Shown here piece by piece: positions 17,848 through 26,665 of a stretch of 54,214 nucleotides of DNA (its first letter is position 1; each line of letters starts with the position of its first letter). The position numbers and the translations under genes are program-made. A model generated the notes under the pieces. The model saw only the letters and a list, made by a program, of their open reading frames with translations, was not told where the DNA came from and made no database searches. The DNA lies in the NCBI GenBank assembly GCA_038747915.1, contig JBCDJJ010000015.1, positions 1 through 54,214 on the forward strand. The letters run 5' to 3'. Source of the DNA: JBCDAP01 sp038747915. GTDB taxonomy: Bacteria > Planctomycetota > Phycisphaerae > Phycisphaerales > UBA1924.

Positions 17848-18195
17848 TCAAGCCGCCAGACGCGGGGCAACCGCCTCGGGGAGCTCGCCGGCCATCTCGA
17901 ACTCGACACCCACCGCCTGCTGGCCGTCTCCCGTCGTGTACACACGCCTGATGATCGCTCTCTGCACCGCCTCGTCGGGCAGTACTGCCTCGCCGTTCCA
18001 CGCCACGGCCACCTCGATGGCCTCGCCCGGCTTCAACTCGTGCTCAGAATCCAGGCGGACCAGAGCCCCCCCGCCCGACACATCCGCTGTCTGCGCTGGG
18101 AGATACCGCACCGAACGGGCGGGGCGGACCTTGCAGGCGCGGACCGCGGTGACCCGGGGGTGACGGCGGCGGTCGGTGGTGTGCTCGTTGGGCAT
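17848..18195 (-). CDS. PilZ-domain protein (c-di-GMP binding)
   Basis: A 115-residue single-domain protein. RRRHPRV near the N-terminus and ADVSGGGALV about 30 residues later form the RxxxR and (D/N)xSxxG signatures that bind cyclic di-GMP in PilZ domains. There is no membrane segment, so it is a cytoplasmic adaptor whose output (motility, envelope or other) cannot be told. The start at 18195 has GGAGGA about 7 bases upstream; a longer frame upstream lacks a good site. It is divergent from the HU-like gene. Confidence 0.75.
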   Translation of the reverse strand: MPNEHTTDRRRHPRVTAVRACKVRPARSVRYLPAQTADVSGGGALVRLDSEHELKPGEAIEVAVAWNGEAVLPDEAVQRAIIRRVYTTGDGQQAVGVEFEMAGELPEAVAPRLAA

Positions 18196-18501
18196 GCTGG
18201 GTCCTCCGCAGCTCGGGGCAAGCGCTGCGATTGTCATCGGTCCAAGTAGGGGGTGGATCGAGGCCACAGCACCCCAAAACCGCATGATTCCTGAGCGATC
18301 CGGACCGATCGGAACGGGTCATCGGGCGTTGGGACCGAAAAAAACAGTGCGAAACGCCCCTGCACCGTCTTGTTGAGTGGCGAGGTCCGGCGTAAAAAGC
18401 CGAAAAGTCCCGTGTTTTCCGGCGTTCGGAGGACACAGAGACGCCTCCACCGCCGGCACGCAGGATGCGTATCCCCCGGCGAGAACAAGGAGCACCGTGC
18501 C
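18196..18501. other. 306-base divergent intergenic region (PilZ / HU)
   Basis: The stretch holds the PilZ ribosome site (GGAGGA) at its left end and the HU leader at the right, with AAGGAG about 9 bases before the HU ATG. It is AT-richer around 18340-18420 (A-runs and TAAAAAG), fitting promoter DNA. I see no RNA gene. Confidence 0.45.
18370..18398 (+). promoter_or_regulatory. Candidate promoter of the HU-like gene
   Basis: TTGTTG (18370-18375) and TAAAAA (18393-18398) are separated by 17 bases, a workable sigma-70-type -35/-10 pair. It would give a leader of about 95 bases before the start at 18502. The -10 match is only partial. Confidence 0.3.
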
Positions 18502-18945
18502 ATGGCGAAACGAACCACCAAGAAGGCCTCCGCCTCCAAGACCAGCAAAAAGCGGGTCACCAAGAAGCGGACCGTCGCCAAGTCCACCCGGGCCACCGCG
18601 GCGAAGGCCGGCCCCAAGCCCACCAAGATCACCGGTGCCAAGGGCAAGGCCCGCACCAAGAGCGAGGTCTACACCATCCTCGCCGAGCACGCGGGCATCT
18701 CCAAGAGAGAGGTGGCCGCGGTCTTCGACACGATGGGTGAACTCATCGCTGCCGACCTCAAGAAGGGCAACATCGGTGTCTTCAACGTGCCCGGCATGAT
18801 GAAGGTGACCGTCCAGCGCAAGCCCGCCACGAAGGCTCGCAAGGGCATCAACCCCTTCACGGGCGAAGAGACCATGTTCAAGGCCAAGCCGGCCCGCAAC
18901 GTCGTCAAGGTCCGCCCGCTGAAGGCCCTCAAAGACAAGGTCTGA
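18502..18945 (+). CDS. HU/IHF-family nucleoid protein with a Lys/Ala-rich N-terminal tail
   Basis: A 147-residue protein. Residues 1-55 are a basic tail (AKRTTKKASASKTSKKRVTK and onward) like eukaryotic H1 tails. Residues about 55-147 are the HU fold, with KSEVYTILAEHAGISKREV, GVFNVPGMMKV and the DNA-binding arm region GINPFTGEETMFKAKPARNV. It should bind and bend DNA and compact the nucleoid. Ordinary HU is about 90 residues, so the tail is an addition. The start is fixed by AAGGAG 9 bases upstream. The gene stands alone, followed by two hairpins. Confidence 0.88.
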   Translation: MAKRTTKKASASKTSKKRVTKKRTVAKSTRATAAKAGPKPTKITGAKGKARTKSEVYTILAEHAGISKREVAAVFDTMGELIAADLKKGNIGVFNVPGMMKVTVQRKPATKARKGINPFTGEETMFKAKPARNVVKVRPLKALKDKV

Positions 18946-19006
18946 GACCGGTCGCAGCGGTGTTCCTCCGCTGCCCTCACGCTTCACCAACGTACAAAGG
19001 CTCATG

Positions 19007-19033
19007 AGCCGCGGGCCAGGCCCGCGGCTTTGT
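19007..19033 (+). terminator. Intrinsic terminator after the HU-like gene
   Basis: AGCCGCGGGCC (19007-19017) pairs with GGCCCGCGGCT (19019-19029), followed by TTTGTG. It is a very strong GC stem with a short T-run. A weaker 7-bp hairpin (18954-18974, GCAGCGG/CCGCTGC) precedes it. Confidence 0.65.
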
Positions 19034-19073
19034 GTGCGCACGGACGGCGCCGCTGGACCGATATGCTGTGACG

Positions 19074-19772
19074 ATGTCTCAGACGATCATCATCGTGGCC
19101 GGGCTAGTTACCTTCGCCGTGGTGATGCTCGTCTCGGAGGTGCTCAGCGCGCGGCGCTTCGCTCGCATGCGGTCGTCCCTCGAGCATGGTCACCAGCGCC
19201 ATCACGATCACGCCCGCGGCCTCCGACAGTCCGCCGATCGACTCCGCACCATCGATGCGGTCATCTCTGATGTCGACGGCGTGCTGACCGACGGCGGCAT
19301 CGTCCGCTTCGCCGATGGCACCGGCGGACGCGTCTTCAACTGCAAGGACGGCCTCGGTCACACTCTCCTCCGGCAGGCCGGTGTGAAGCTCGCCTGGATC
19401 AGCTCCACCAAAGAGCGCGGCTCGCTCGAGGTCCGAGGCCAAGACCTCAAGGTCACCGTGATCAACACCGATCCGGGCCCGAAGGATGAGCGGCTGTTCC
19501 GCGTGTGCGCGCAACTCGGCGTCGAGCCGGCCCGGTGCGCCTTCATCGGCGATGATCTGATCGACCTCTCTGTTCTCGAGCACGTCGGCCTCTTCGCCTG
19601 CCCAGCCGATGCTGTGCCCAAGGTCCGCGAGGTGGCCCACCTCGTGCTCGAGGCGCCCGGCGGCCGCGGCGCCTTCCGCGAGCTGGCCGACCTCGTGCTC
19701 GCCCACCGGCCGAACCGGACCGCCGAGGAAATCGAGCACCGCGTCGAGGCCGTTGGGGTCGAGTCAACATGA
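19074..19772 (+). CDS. kdsC: KdsC-like HAD phosphatase with an N-terminal membrane anchor
   Basis: A 232-residue protein. Residues about 4-25 form a transmembrane helix followed by a His/Arg-rich linker. The HAD domain starts near residue 60: ISDVDGVLTDGG (motif I), WISSTKERG (motif II), the conserved Lys, and FIGDDLIDLSVL (motif IV). The C-terminal GGRGAFREL resembles the substrate-shaping tail of KdsC, which hydrolyses Kdo-8-phosphate to Kdo for LPS. Ordinary KdsC is a soluble tetramer of about 170-190 residues, so the anchor is unusual. Its stop overlaps the next start in ATGA, so the two genes are coupled. A related sugar-phosphate substrate cannot be excluded. Confidence 0.75.
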   Translation: MSQTIIIVAGLVTFAVVMLVSEVLSARRFARMRSSLEHGHQRHHDHARGLRQSADRLRTIDAVISDVDGVLTDGGIVRFADGTGGRVFNCKDGLGHTLLRQAGVKLAWISSTKERGSLEVRGQDLKVTVINTDPGPKDERLFRVCAQLGVEPARCAFIGDDLIDLSVLEHVGLFACPADAVPKVREVAHLVLEAPGGRGAFRELADLVLAHRPNRTAEEIEHRVEAVGVEST

Positions 19773-20353
19773 CGCCACGGGTGAGCCGCATCCAGATCGT
19801 CGGCGCACCCGGCAGCGGGAAAACCTGGCTCGGATCTCGCCTCGGTGCCCGTACCGGCGCACCGGTGATCGAACTCGACGGCATCTTCCACACCGATGAC
19901 TGGCACCAGCGGCCCACCGACGAGGCCATTGCCATTCTGCGCGAACGCATCCTCGCCCCAGCATGGATCACCGACGGGAACTGGACCGGCGCGGGCGCCT
20001 TCGAGCTGATCCGAGCACAGGCGGACGTCGTTGTCTACTTCGACCTCCCACACGTGATCAATCACGCCCAGCTCTTTGCACGCACGGTCGTCCGGGCCGC
20101 CCGTCGCCAACCGCTCTGGGGCACGAACAATCGTGAGTCGTTCCGCCGCAGCTTTCTCTCGCGCGAGTCGGTCCTCCTCTGGGGTCTCACCAAGTTCAAC
20201 AAATACCGGCGCCGATGGCCCTCGCTGCACGCTGAGCCGGCCCACCCATCGCAGTGGATCATCCGCATCGGCTCACGTGCCGACGCGCGACGCACACTCG
20301 ACCAGCTCACACAGCTCATGACATCGGAGGACCTACCATCACCGAATGTCTGA
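19769..20353 (+). CDS. P-loop nucleoside/adenylate kinase-like protein (FlaR/topology-modulator type)
   Basis: A 194-residue P-loop protein. Walker A is GAPGSGKTWLG near residues 12-22. IELDGIFHTDDWHQRP, ITDGNWTG and VVYFDLPHVINHAQLFARTV match small kinase-like proteins annotated as FlaR or 'DNA topology modulation protein'. Their true substrate is not established. It is translationally coupled on both sides: a 4-base overlap with kdsC upstream and an 8-base overlap with ispE downstream. Confidence 0.65.
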   Translation: MTPRVSRIQIVGAPGSGKTWLGSRLGARTGAPVIELDGIFHTDDWHQRPTDEAIAILRERILAPAWITDGNWTGAGAFELIRAQADVVVYFDLPHVINHAQLFARTVVRAARRQPLWGTNNRESFRRSFLSRESVLLWGLTKFNKYRRRWPSLHAEPAHPSQWIIRIGSRADARRTLDQLTQLMTSEDLPSPNV

Positions 20354-21269
20354 GGATGCCTCGCTCAACTCCCCAGCGACCCGGCCCACGGTCACACGCG
20401 TCGCCTCCGCCAAGCTCAACCTCGCCCTCGCGGTCGGCAGGCCCACGCCCGAGACCGATGGCTACCACCCCATCGCCTCGTGGATGGTCCGCGTCGACCT
20501 CGCCGACGACCTGACCGTCACCCGCCTCGACGACGATCGGTTCAGCAGGTATGCCATCCAGTGGGCCGCCGATGCGCCGGTCCGCTCGCCTATTGATTGG
20601 TCGATCACCAAGGACCTCGCCGTCCGCGCACATCTGATGCTCGAGCACCGCGCCGGCCGCAAGCTCCCCGTTCAGCTCCGCCTCGACAAGCGGATCCCGG
20701 TGGGCGGCGGTCTCGGCGGCGCGAGCGCCGACGCCGCCGCGATGTTGCTCGCGGTGAACGAACTCCACGCGCTCGGATTGAGCCTGGACGAGCTGGCCTC
20801 GGTCGGCGCCCAGCTCGGGTCCGACGTCCCGTTCTGCCTCGGACAGGCACCGGCGTTCGTCTCCGGACTCGGCGAGCGGATCCGCCCCTCCCCCAGCGTG
20901 CGCGCAGATGTGCTCCTCGTGCTGCCCGACTTCGGCTGCCCGACCGGTCGCGTCTACGCCGAGTTCGACGAAGCCCCGTCCCCCGCCCTGCGCACCGACG
21001 AGATCGAAGCCATGGCCGCAGCGGGCACCGTCGATGCCGACCTGCTCTTCAACGACCTCGCCGATCCCGCCCAACGCGTCGCGCCGAGGCTGGGACGGGT
21101 CCTCGAAGTGCTCCATGATGTCTCCGACGGCCTCGGTGCCCACGTCACCGGCTCGGGCTCCACATGCTTCGTGGTCTGCCCCGACGGCCCCGATCAGGCC
21201 CGGATGATCGGTGATGATGTCGAAGCGGAACTCGGCGATGTGCGAACCGTCGCGACGCGGATCGTCTAG
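20346..21269 (+). CDS. ispE: 4-diphosphocytidyl-2-C-methyl-D-erythritol kinase
   Basis: A 307-residue GHMP kinase of the MEP isoprenoid pathway that phosphorylates CDP-methylerythritol. SAKLNLALAVG near residue 21 is the substrate-binding start, PVGGGLGGASADAAA is the GHMP phosphate loop, and TGSGSTCFV is motif 3. Length is normal. It is the last gene of the kdsC - P-loop kinase - ispE run and overlaps the kinase gene by 8 bases. No other MEP pathway gene is in the window. Confidence 0.9.
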   Translation: MSEDASLNSPATRPTVTRVASAKLNLALAVGRPTPETDGYHPIASWMVRVDLADDLTVTRLDDDRFSRYAIQWAADAPVRSPIDWSITKDLAVRAHLMLEHRAGRKLPVQLRLDKRIPVGGGLGGASADAAAMLLAVNELHALGLSLDELASVGAQLGSDVPFCLGQAPAFVSGLGERIRPSPSVRADVLLVLPDFGCPTGRVYAEFDEAPSPALRTDEIEAMAAAGTVDADLLFNDLADPAQRVAPRLGRVLEVLHDVSDGLGAHVTGSGSTCFVVCPDGPDQARMIGDDVEAELGDVRTVATRIV

Positions 21270-21381
21270 CCACCACGCCGACCCCACATCCAGCGCATCG
21301 CCACCAAGCCGTTGCATCTTGAGCCGATCGGCGTGACAATAAGTGTTGGCCAAATCCCCAGTTCTGAGCAGGAGAACGCCC

Positions 21382-22062
21382 ATGGCCACCTTACCCGTTC
21401 CGCCGCTCTATTCGGCCGAGCCACCGATGCCCGATCGCCCAGAGAGAATCTCGCTCGTCCCCGGCCCCGATGGGTTCGACGATCCCGACGCGGCCCGGGG
21501 TCGCATCCGCCTCATGTGGGGTCAGCCGATGCTCGCCGATGTCCTCGCGTGGCGCTACCGAGCGGTTATCTGCGGTGTCAACGACGAGGACAACGCGCAC
21601 GGCATCATCACCCAGCTTGTCGAGCACATCGCCACGAGCCAGTGGACCGGCAAAGCCGTGACCTCGTACGCCAGTGTCTTCCTCGACGCGATCTCCGATC
21701 ACGCCGCCGACGACGACGAGCCCTACATCCTCAAGTACGACCTCGATCGTGTGCTCGTGCTCGCGCTGCTGCGCCCGAGCGGCCGCGACTTTTTCACGAT
21801 CGACGACCTCGGCCGAGGCTTCAGGACCGTCGTCAAAATGCTCGAAGGCCGCCGCGATCGGTCGCCGGTGGCGTCCGTCTCCTTCCTCGGGGCGCGATCG
21901 AACCGTCTCGTTACCTCGCTCGACGACGAGCGAGAGCCCGCCTTCGAGACCGTGCTCGCCACGATGCACGATGCCGGCTTCCGCGGCGATGTCTACCCGC
22001 CCCACGAGCTGTGGTCGACCGGGGACACACCGGTCTTCCCGAGCTACCCGTTCGTCACCTGA
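21382..22062 (+). CDS. Conserved-looking hypothetical protein
   Basis: 226 residues, soluble, no signal peptide; I do not recognise it. The sequence opens with a Pro-rich segment (LPVPPLYSAEPPMPDRPERI). A folded region follows with acidic patches (SDHAADDDEPYILKYDLDRV) and ends VFPSYPFVT. The start at 21382 has AGGAG upstream; the earlier TTG frame is not favoured. It is convergent with the mutarotase-like gene, and the two stop regions overlap by 8 bases. No function is proposed. Confidence 0.6.
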   Translation: MATLPVPPLYSAEPPMPDRPERISLVPGPDGFDDPDAARGRIRLMWGQPMLADVLAWRYRAVICGVNDEDNAHGIITQLVEHIATSQWTGKAVTSYASVFLDAISDHAADDDEPYILKYDLDRVLVLALLRPSGRDFFTIDDLGRGFRTVVKMLEGRRDRSPVASVSFLGARSNRLVTSLDDEREPAFETVLATMHDAGFRGDVYPPHELWSTGDTPVFPSYPFVT

Positions 22063-23002
22063 GCCGCACGCTGAATCGTACGGTGCCCCCGAGCCGTTGC
22101 CCCGGCTCGAGGATCCGTACCCCCGTCCACCCGGCACCGTCTTCGACCAGGTTGACCGCGTTGCCCACGCTCGTCTGCGGCTCGATCGCAACGAACGGGA
22201 GTGGATCGCGAAACTCGGTCGCCTCGGCATTTGTGGGTTGACAGGTGAACAGGTGGAGAAACTCGAAGACCTCGTCCGCGGTCATGCGGATCGACACGCC
22301 GGAGCCCGGCCATTCGACCAGGGCCTCACGGCTCCACCCACCAAACGAGGCATCGCACCTCACATCGCAGAGCGCTGCACCCCGTGAGAGCATGCCACCG
22401 AGCTCGCTCTCTACAGGCTCACCCGTCGGGATGAGCGACAGGGCCGGGACCTGCGTTGCCACGGGCGCGGTCAGTCGAATGTCGTCGGCACCGCCCGGCA
22501 GACGCCGCGTGAAGTACGGGTGAAGCCCGAACGATGCGGGCATCGGCTCGTCCGATCGGTTCTCCACCATGAGCGTGATGGACAGGCTGTCTGCTGCCAG
22601 TTCGTACCGAACCTCGCTTGCGAACGCCCACGGCCACGCCGGGGTCTGGCCGTCCTCGCTCGTGAAACCAAGCGCGCAGAAATGCGCACCGCGGTCGACG
22701 ATGCGCATCGGGTGCCAGCAGATGATCCCGTGGATCGCATGCACCAGGTCGTCGGAGTCGCGCCAGTTGGTCTCCAGGCGGTGCTCGACGTCACGGAACC
22801 GAAGCACGCCACGATCGATGCGGTTCACCCACGGCAGCATCGTGTAGCACGCCAGATCGTTGAACACCTGCGGATCCGCACCCGCCGGGCGCATCAGCGG
22901 CACGATCGAGCCATCGGGCCGGCGAGCGTCGAAACGCCCGATGCCGCCGCCGAGATCCTCATGAATAGTTAGCGCAAGTGGTCCAGCACCCAGATCGATC
23001 AT
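22055..23002 (-). CDS. Aldose 1-epimerase (galactose mutarotase) family protein
   Basis: A 315-residue single beta-sandwich enzyme. YTMLPWVNRIDRGVLRFRD has the conserved Pro/Arg substrate patch (PxxNRI). HAIHGI and SFGLHPYF carry the two His residues used in mutarotation, and the late VAIEPQTSVGNAVN block contains the catalytic Glu of the family. It should interconvert alpha and beta anomers of aldoses, or of a hexose-6-phosphate; specificity cannot be set. It stands alone and is divergent from the AbgT transporter gene 104 bases away. Confidence 0.8.
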   Translation of the reverse strand: MIDLGAGPLALTIHEDLGGGIGRFDARRPDGSIVPLMRPAGADPQVFNDLACYTMLPWVNRIDRGVLRFRDVEHRLETNWRDSDDLVHAIHGIICWHPMRIVDRGAHFCALGFTSEDGQTPAWPWAFASEVRYELAADSLSITLMVENRSDEPMPASFGLHPYFTRRLPGGADDIRLTAPVATQVPALSLIPTGEPVESELGGMLSRGAALCDVRCDASFGGWSREALVEWPGSGVSIRMTADEVFEFLHLFTCQPTNAEATEFRDPLPFVAIEPQTSVGNAVNLVEDGAGWTGVRILEPGQRLGGTVRFSVRLR

Positions 23003-23106
23003 GGTGCGGGAAATAGAGGATCACCAAGCCGACCGCAACCGGGCACGGGCCGCTCAACACCGGTGCAGCTTGCCGTCTGCTGCGCCGTGCCCTCACAATC
23101 CGGCCC

Positions 23107-24981
23107 ATGAGCAGCTCACACAGCGGCGGGGGGCCGAACGGCATCCTCGGGTGGATCGAAGCCATCGGCAACCGACTGCCCGACCCGGCGATCCTCTTCG
23201 CCATCGGCACCGCGATTGTCTTCGCCTTGAGCGCGTTGCTCGCCCCATCTCTCCCAGGCGGCTTCGAGGTGCGATGGGAAGCAGACGCCTCCAGCTCGCC
23301 CGACGAACTCGCACCGTTCTATGCACGGGACGCTCGAGACGAGACAGGCGAACGCATCTATGACGAACGAGGTCGACCAGTCGCCGAGCGGGCACGGGTC
23401 GAGGGCGAAACACGACCCGATGGCTCCATTGCAGCCCGACTCGTGCTCGAAACAACCGGCGAGCCTATCCGCAACGACGCCGGAGAACCGGTCGACCTCG
23501 CCGATCGCGGGTGGACGGTCTTCCCGGTCACCTCGACCGTCGTGACCGATCCCGAGACCGGCGAGCAGCGCACCGAGCTCGTCCCGAGCGGCCAGGCCAA
23601 CGTCGCGATCAACCTGCTCTCGAGCCAAGGCGTCTTCTGGCTGCTCCGCTCGATGGAGAAGAACCTCATCAACTTCGCCCCGCTCGGCGTCGTGCTGCTC
23701 GGCATGCTGGGCATCGGCGTGGCCGAGCGGTCCGGCCTGATCGGCGCTGCGCTCAAGGCCGCGATGCTCGTCACGCCCAACCGGCTCCTCACCCCCGCGA
23801 TGGTCCTGCTCGGCATCATGAGCTCGATCGGGACCGACGCCGGCTACGTGGTCCTGCCGCCGCTCGCCGCGGCGCTCTATGCCTCCGTTGGACGCAGCCC
23901 GCTCGTCGGGATCGCTGCGGTCTTCGCCGGCGTGTCGGCCGGCTTCAACGCCAACTTGCTCGTCACAGGTCTCGACCCGCTGCTCGCCAACCTCTCCACG
24001 CAGGGCGCCCAGGTGGTCGCCCCCGACCGCGCGGTCGCCGCGACCGCCAACTGGGGCTTCATGTTCGTCAGCACCTTCGTGGTCACCGCAATGGGGTGGT
24101 TCGTGACAGCCAAGCTGGTCGAGCCCGGTTTCTCGCGCAAGCCGGCCACCGAGGGCGGCCCCGACCCCTCGGCGGTCGTCCCCGAGGATGAACGCAGGCT
24201 GTCATCCCTCGAGATCTCCGGCATGACGTGGGCCGGGCTCACGCTCGCACTCGGGCTGGCCGGTGTCGGACTCAGCATCGCGATCCCGGGCGCCCCGCTC
24301 GATTACCGCGCGCCCGAGGGCGTGTTCCCCCGATGGGTCGATGTCGTCGTCCCGCTGCTGTTCATCCTGTTCGTCCTCCCGGGCATCGCTTACGGCGTGC
24401 GCACGGGCGTGATCACCCGCTCAGCCGACCTGACGCGCCTCATGAGCGAGACGATCGCGGGCATTGCCCCGATCGTCGTGCTGGCCTTCTTTGCGGGGCA
24501 GTTCGTCGCCGCATTCGGCGAGTCGAACCTCGGCCGGATGCTCGCTTTTGCGGGTGGCCAGTGGCTGGCCGCCCAGGACCTGAGCGTCGGGGCGCTCATC
24601 GTCGCCTTCATCCTCATGACCGCGGTCTTCAACCTCTTTGTGGGCTCGATGTCGGCCAAGTATGCGCTCTTTGCCCCGATCTTCGTCCCCATGCTGATGA
24701 TCGTCGGGATCCGGCCCGAGCTGACGCAGGTCGCCTATCGCATCGGCGACTCGGTCACCAACATCATCACGCCCCTGAACGCGTACCTCATCATCATTCT
24801 GGTGTTCATGCGGAAGCACGCACCCGGCTCGGGCATCGGCACGCTCATCGCCATGATGCTCCCCTACACCGTTGTGTTCGGCATCGGGTGGACGGTGCTC
24901 CTGCTCCTGTGGATGTGGCTCGGGTGGCCCCTTGGTCCGGGTGATCCCGGGGTTGTCGTGCCGGCTCCCGTTTTGCCCTGA
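23107..24981 (+). CDS. AbgT-family transporter
   Basis: A 624-residue integral membrane protein matching the p-aminobenzoyl-glutamate transporter family. Supporting blocks are NRLPDPAILFAIG at the first helix, MEKNLINFAPLGVVLLGMLG, GIMSSIGTDAGYVVLPPLAA, the hairpin region AGVSAGFNANLLVTGLDPLL and the late GSMSAKYALFAPIFVPMLM. The family exports sulfonamides or imports folate fragments by ion coupling. Typical members have about 500 residues. Here a hydrophilic, acidic insertion of about 110 residues lies after the first helix (residues about 50-160), probably on the periplasmic side. Monocistronic. Confidence 0.85.
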   Translation: MSSSHSGGGPNGILGWIEAIGNRLPDPAILFAIGTAIVFALSALLAPSLPGGFEVRWEADASSSPDELAPFYARDARDETGERIYDERGRPVAERARVEGETRPDGSIAARLVLETTGEPIRNDAGEPVDLADRGWTVFPVTSTVVTDPETGEQRTELVPSGQANVAINLLSSQGVFWLLRSMEKNLINFAPLGVVLLGMLGIGVAERSGLIGAALKAAMLVTPNRLLTPAMVLLGIMSSIGTDAGYVVLPPLAAALYASVGRSPLVGIAAVFAGVSAGFNANLLVTGLDPLLANLSTQGAQVVAPDRAVAATANWGFMFVSTFVVTAMGWFVTAKLVEPGFSRKPATEGGPDPSAVVPEDERRLSSLEISGMTWAGLTLALGLAGVGLSIAIPGAPLDYRAPEGVFPRWVDVVVPLLFILFVLPGIAYGVRTGVITRSADLTRLMSETIAGIAPIVVLAFFAGQFVAAFGESNLGRMLAFAGGQWLAAQDLSVGALIVAFILMTAVFNLFVGSMSAKYALFAPIFVPMLMIVGIRPELTQVAYRIGDSVTNIITPLNAYLIIILVFMRKHAPGSGIGTLIAMMLPYTVVFGIGWTVLLLLWMWLGWPLGPGDPGVVVPAPVLP

Positions 24982-25060
24982 CGAGTGAGGGAGTGGTCGC
25001 TACGATCTCCGCTCATTGCCTCTCGGGGCGTTCACGCCGGGCTGGGGTCCGAATCTCACG

Positions 25061-26665
25061 ATGTCGCTGCTCACCATGAAGGACAAGCCCGACCCCTGTG
25101 TGCTGGTCATCTTCGGCGCCTCGGGCGACCTGACCAAGCGCAAGCTCATCCCCGCGCTGTTCCAGCTCGAGTTGGCCGGCCGCCTGCCCGATCAGTTGTG
25201 CGTCGTCGGTGTTGCCCGCACCGAGATGTCGAGCGAGCAGTGGCACGAGACGCTCCGCCCCTTCGTCGAGGACGAGGCCGCCGACGCCGCAGAGTGCTGG
25301 GCGAGGTTCTGCACCCGTCTGCACTACCTCGCCGGCTCGGGCACCGAGGCCGAAGCCTTCCCAAGGCTCAACGAGCTGGTGCTCAAGCTGGCCGACGAGC
25401 GTGGTCTTCGCAAGGCGACCGACCCGAAGTACGCCGAGTACCCCTGGGCCAACCGCCCGAATCTGCTGTTCTACATGTCGGTCGCGCCCAAGCTCTACGG
25501 CCCGATCGCCGACCACCTCGGCGACTCGGGCATGGTCCACCGCGAGAAGCATCTTCACTCCCAAGGGCCCGACATCCCGTGGGAGCGCGTCATCGTCGAG
25601 AAGCCGATCGGCTCGGATCTCGCCTCGGCCGAGGCACTGAACCGCACCATGGGCGCCGTCTTCGAGGAAGAGGCGATCTACCGCATCGACCACTACCTCG
25701 GCAAAGAGCTCGTGCAGAACATCCTGGTGTTCCGCTTCGGCAACACGATCTTCGAGCCGCTCTGGTCCAACGAATTCGTTGACCATGTGCAGGTAACCGC
25801 AGCCGAGTCGCTCGGCGTCGGCCGCCGGGCCGCGAACTTCTACGACGAAGCCGGCGCCACCCGCGACATGCTCCAGAGCCACCTGCTCCAGGTGCTCGCG
25901 CTCGTCGCCATGGAGCCCCCGCTGAAGTACGAGGCCGCGTCGATCCGCCGCGAGAAGGTCAAGCTGATCGAGTCGGTCCGTCCCATCGACCCCAACGAGG
26001 CGCACCGCCACGCCGTCTTCGGCACCTACGGCCCATCCGGCAACGACGGTGATGAGGACGACGGCCGCGGCTACACCGAGCTCGAGGGTGTCGACCTCGA
26101 CCGCCGCACCGAGACGTTCTCCGCCGCCCGCCTGCTCATCGACAACTGGCGCTGGACGGGTGTGCCCTTCTATATCCGCTCGGGCAAGAAGCTCGCCCGC
26201 AAGCTCACCGAGGTGGTCGTCCAGTTCAAGCAGCCGCCGGCGAACGTCTTCCGCGAACTCGAGCCCTTCGCCTCCGGCATCGTCCGCCCCGCCAACCGCA
26301 TCATCATCAACATCAGCCCCGACGAGGGCATCTCCCTCCGCTTCGAGGCCAAAATCCCCGGCGCCAAGTTCGAGGTCGGCTCGGTCAAGATGGACATGGA
26401 CTACGGCCATGTCTTCGACGCTCGCCCACAAGAGGCATACGGCCCGCTGATGCTCGAAGCGATGCGCGGTGACCAGACCCTCTTCAAGCACAAACAAGAG
26501 GTCGAGGGCACCTGGCGCGTCGTCGAGCCCCTCATCAAGAGCGAGCGGCTCCGCGAGCGCATTCAGCACTACGCCGCGGGCTCCTGGGGCCCACCCGGTG
26601 CCGACGCCCTACTCGAGCGTGACGGCCGCGTCTGGCACAACCCGGCGCCCACCGAGCGACGATGA
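25061..26665 (+). CDS. zwf: Glucose-6-phosphate 1-dehydrogenase
   Basis: A 534-residue enzyme that oxidises glucose-6-phosphate to 6-phosphogluconolactone, feeding the oxidative pentose phosphate pathway. FGASGDLTKRKLIPAL is the NADP-binding start, VIVEKPIGSDL the conserved Lys block, and YRIDHYLGKE the substrate-binding and catalytic motif. A short acidic loop (GNDGDEDDG) is inserted after FGTYGPS. The ATG at 25061 is preferred over an upstream TTG; 25076 is an alternative. The stop overlaps the next start by 4 bases, so zwf, the DUF418 gene and pgl form one coupled unit. Confidence 0.95.
   Translation: MSLLTMKDKPDPCVLVIFGASGDLTKRKLIPALFQLELAGRLPDQLCVVGVARTEMSSEQWHETLRPFVEDEAADAAECWARFCTRLHYLAGSGTEAEAFPRLNELVLKLADERGLRKATDPKYAEYPWANRPNLLFYMSVAPKLYGPIADHLGDSGMVHREKHLHSQGPDIPWERVIVEKPIGSDLASAEALNRTMGAVFEEEAIYRIDHYLGKELVQNILVFRFGNTIFEPLWSNEFVDHVQVTAAESLGVGRRAANFYDEAGATRDMLQSHLLQVLALVAMEPPLKYEAASIRREKVKLIESVRPIDPNEAHRHAVFGTYGPSGNDGDEDDGRGYTELEGVDLDRRTETFSAARLLIDNWRWTGVPFYIRSGKKLARKLTEVVVQFKQPPANVFRELEPFASGIVRPANRIIINISPDEGISLRFEAKIPGAKFEVGSVKMDMDYGHVFDARPQEAYGPLMLEAMRGDQTLFKHKQEVEGTWRVVEPLIKSERLRERIQHYAAGSWGPPGADALLERDGRVWHNPAPTERR

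Noticed and set aside
25013..26569. A 518-residue open frame antisense to zwf
   Set aside because: It lies wholly opposite a certain gene, has Val/Glu/Asp/Leu composition typical of the reverse complement of GC-rich coding DNA, and shows no family motif.
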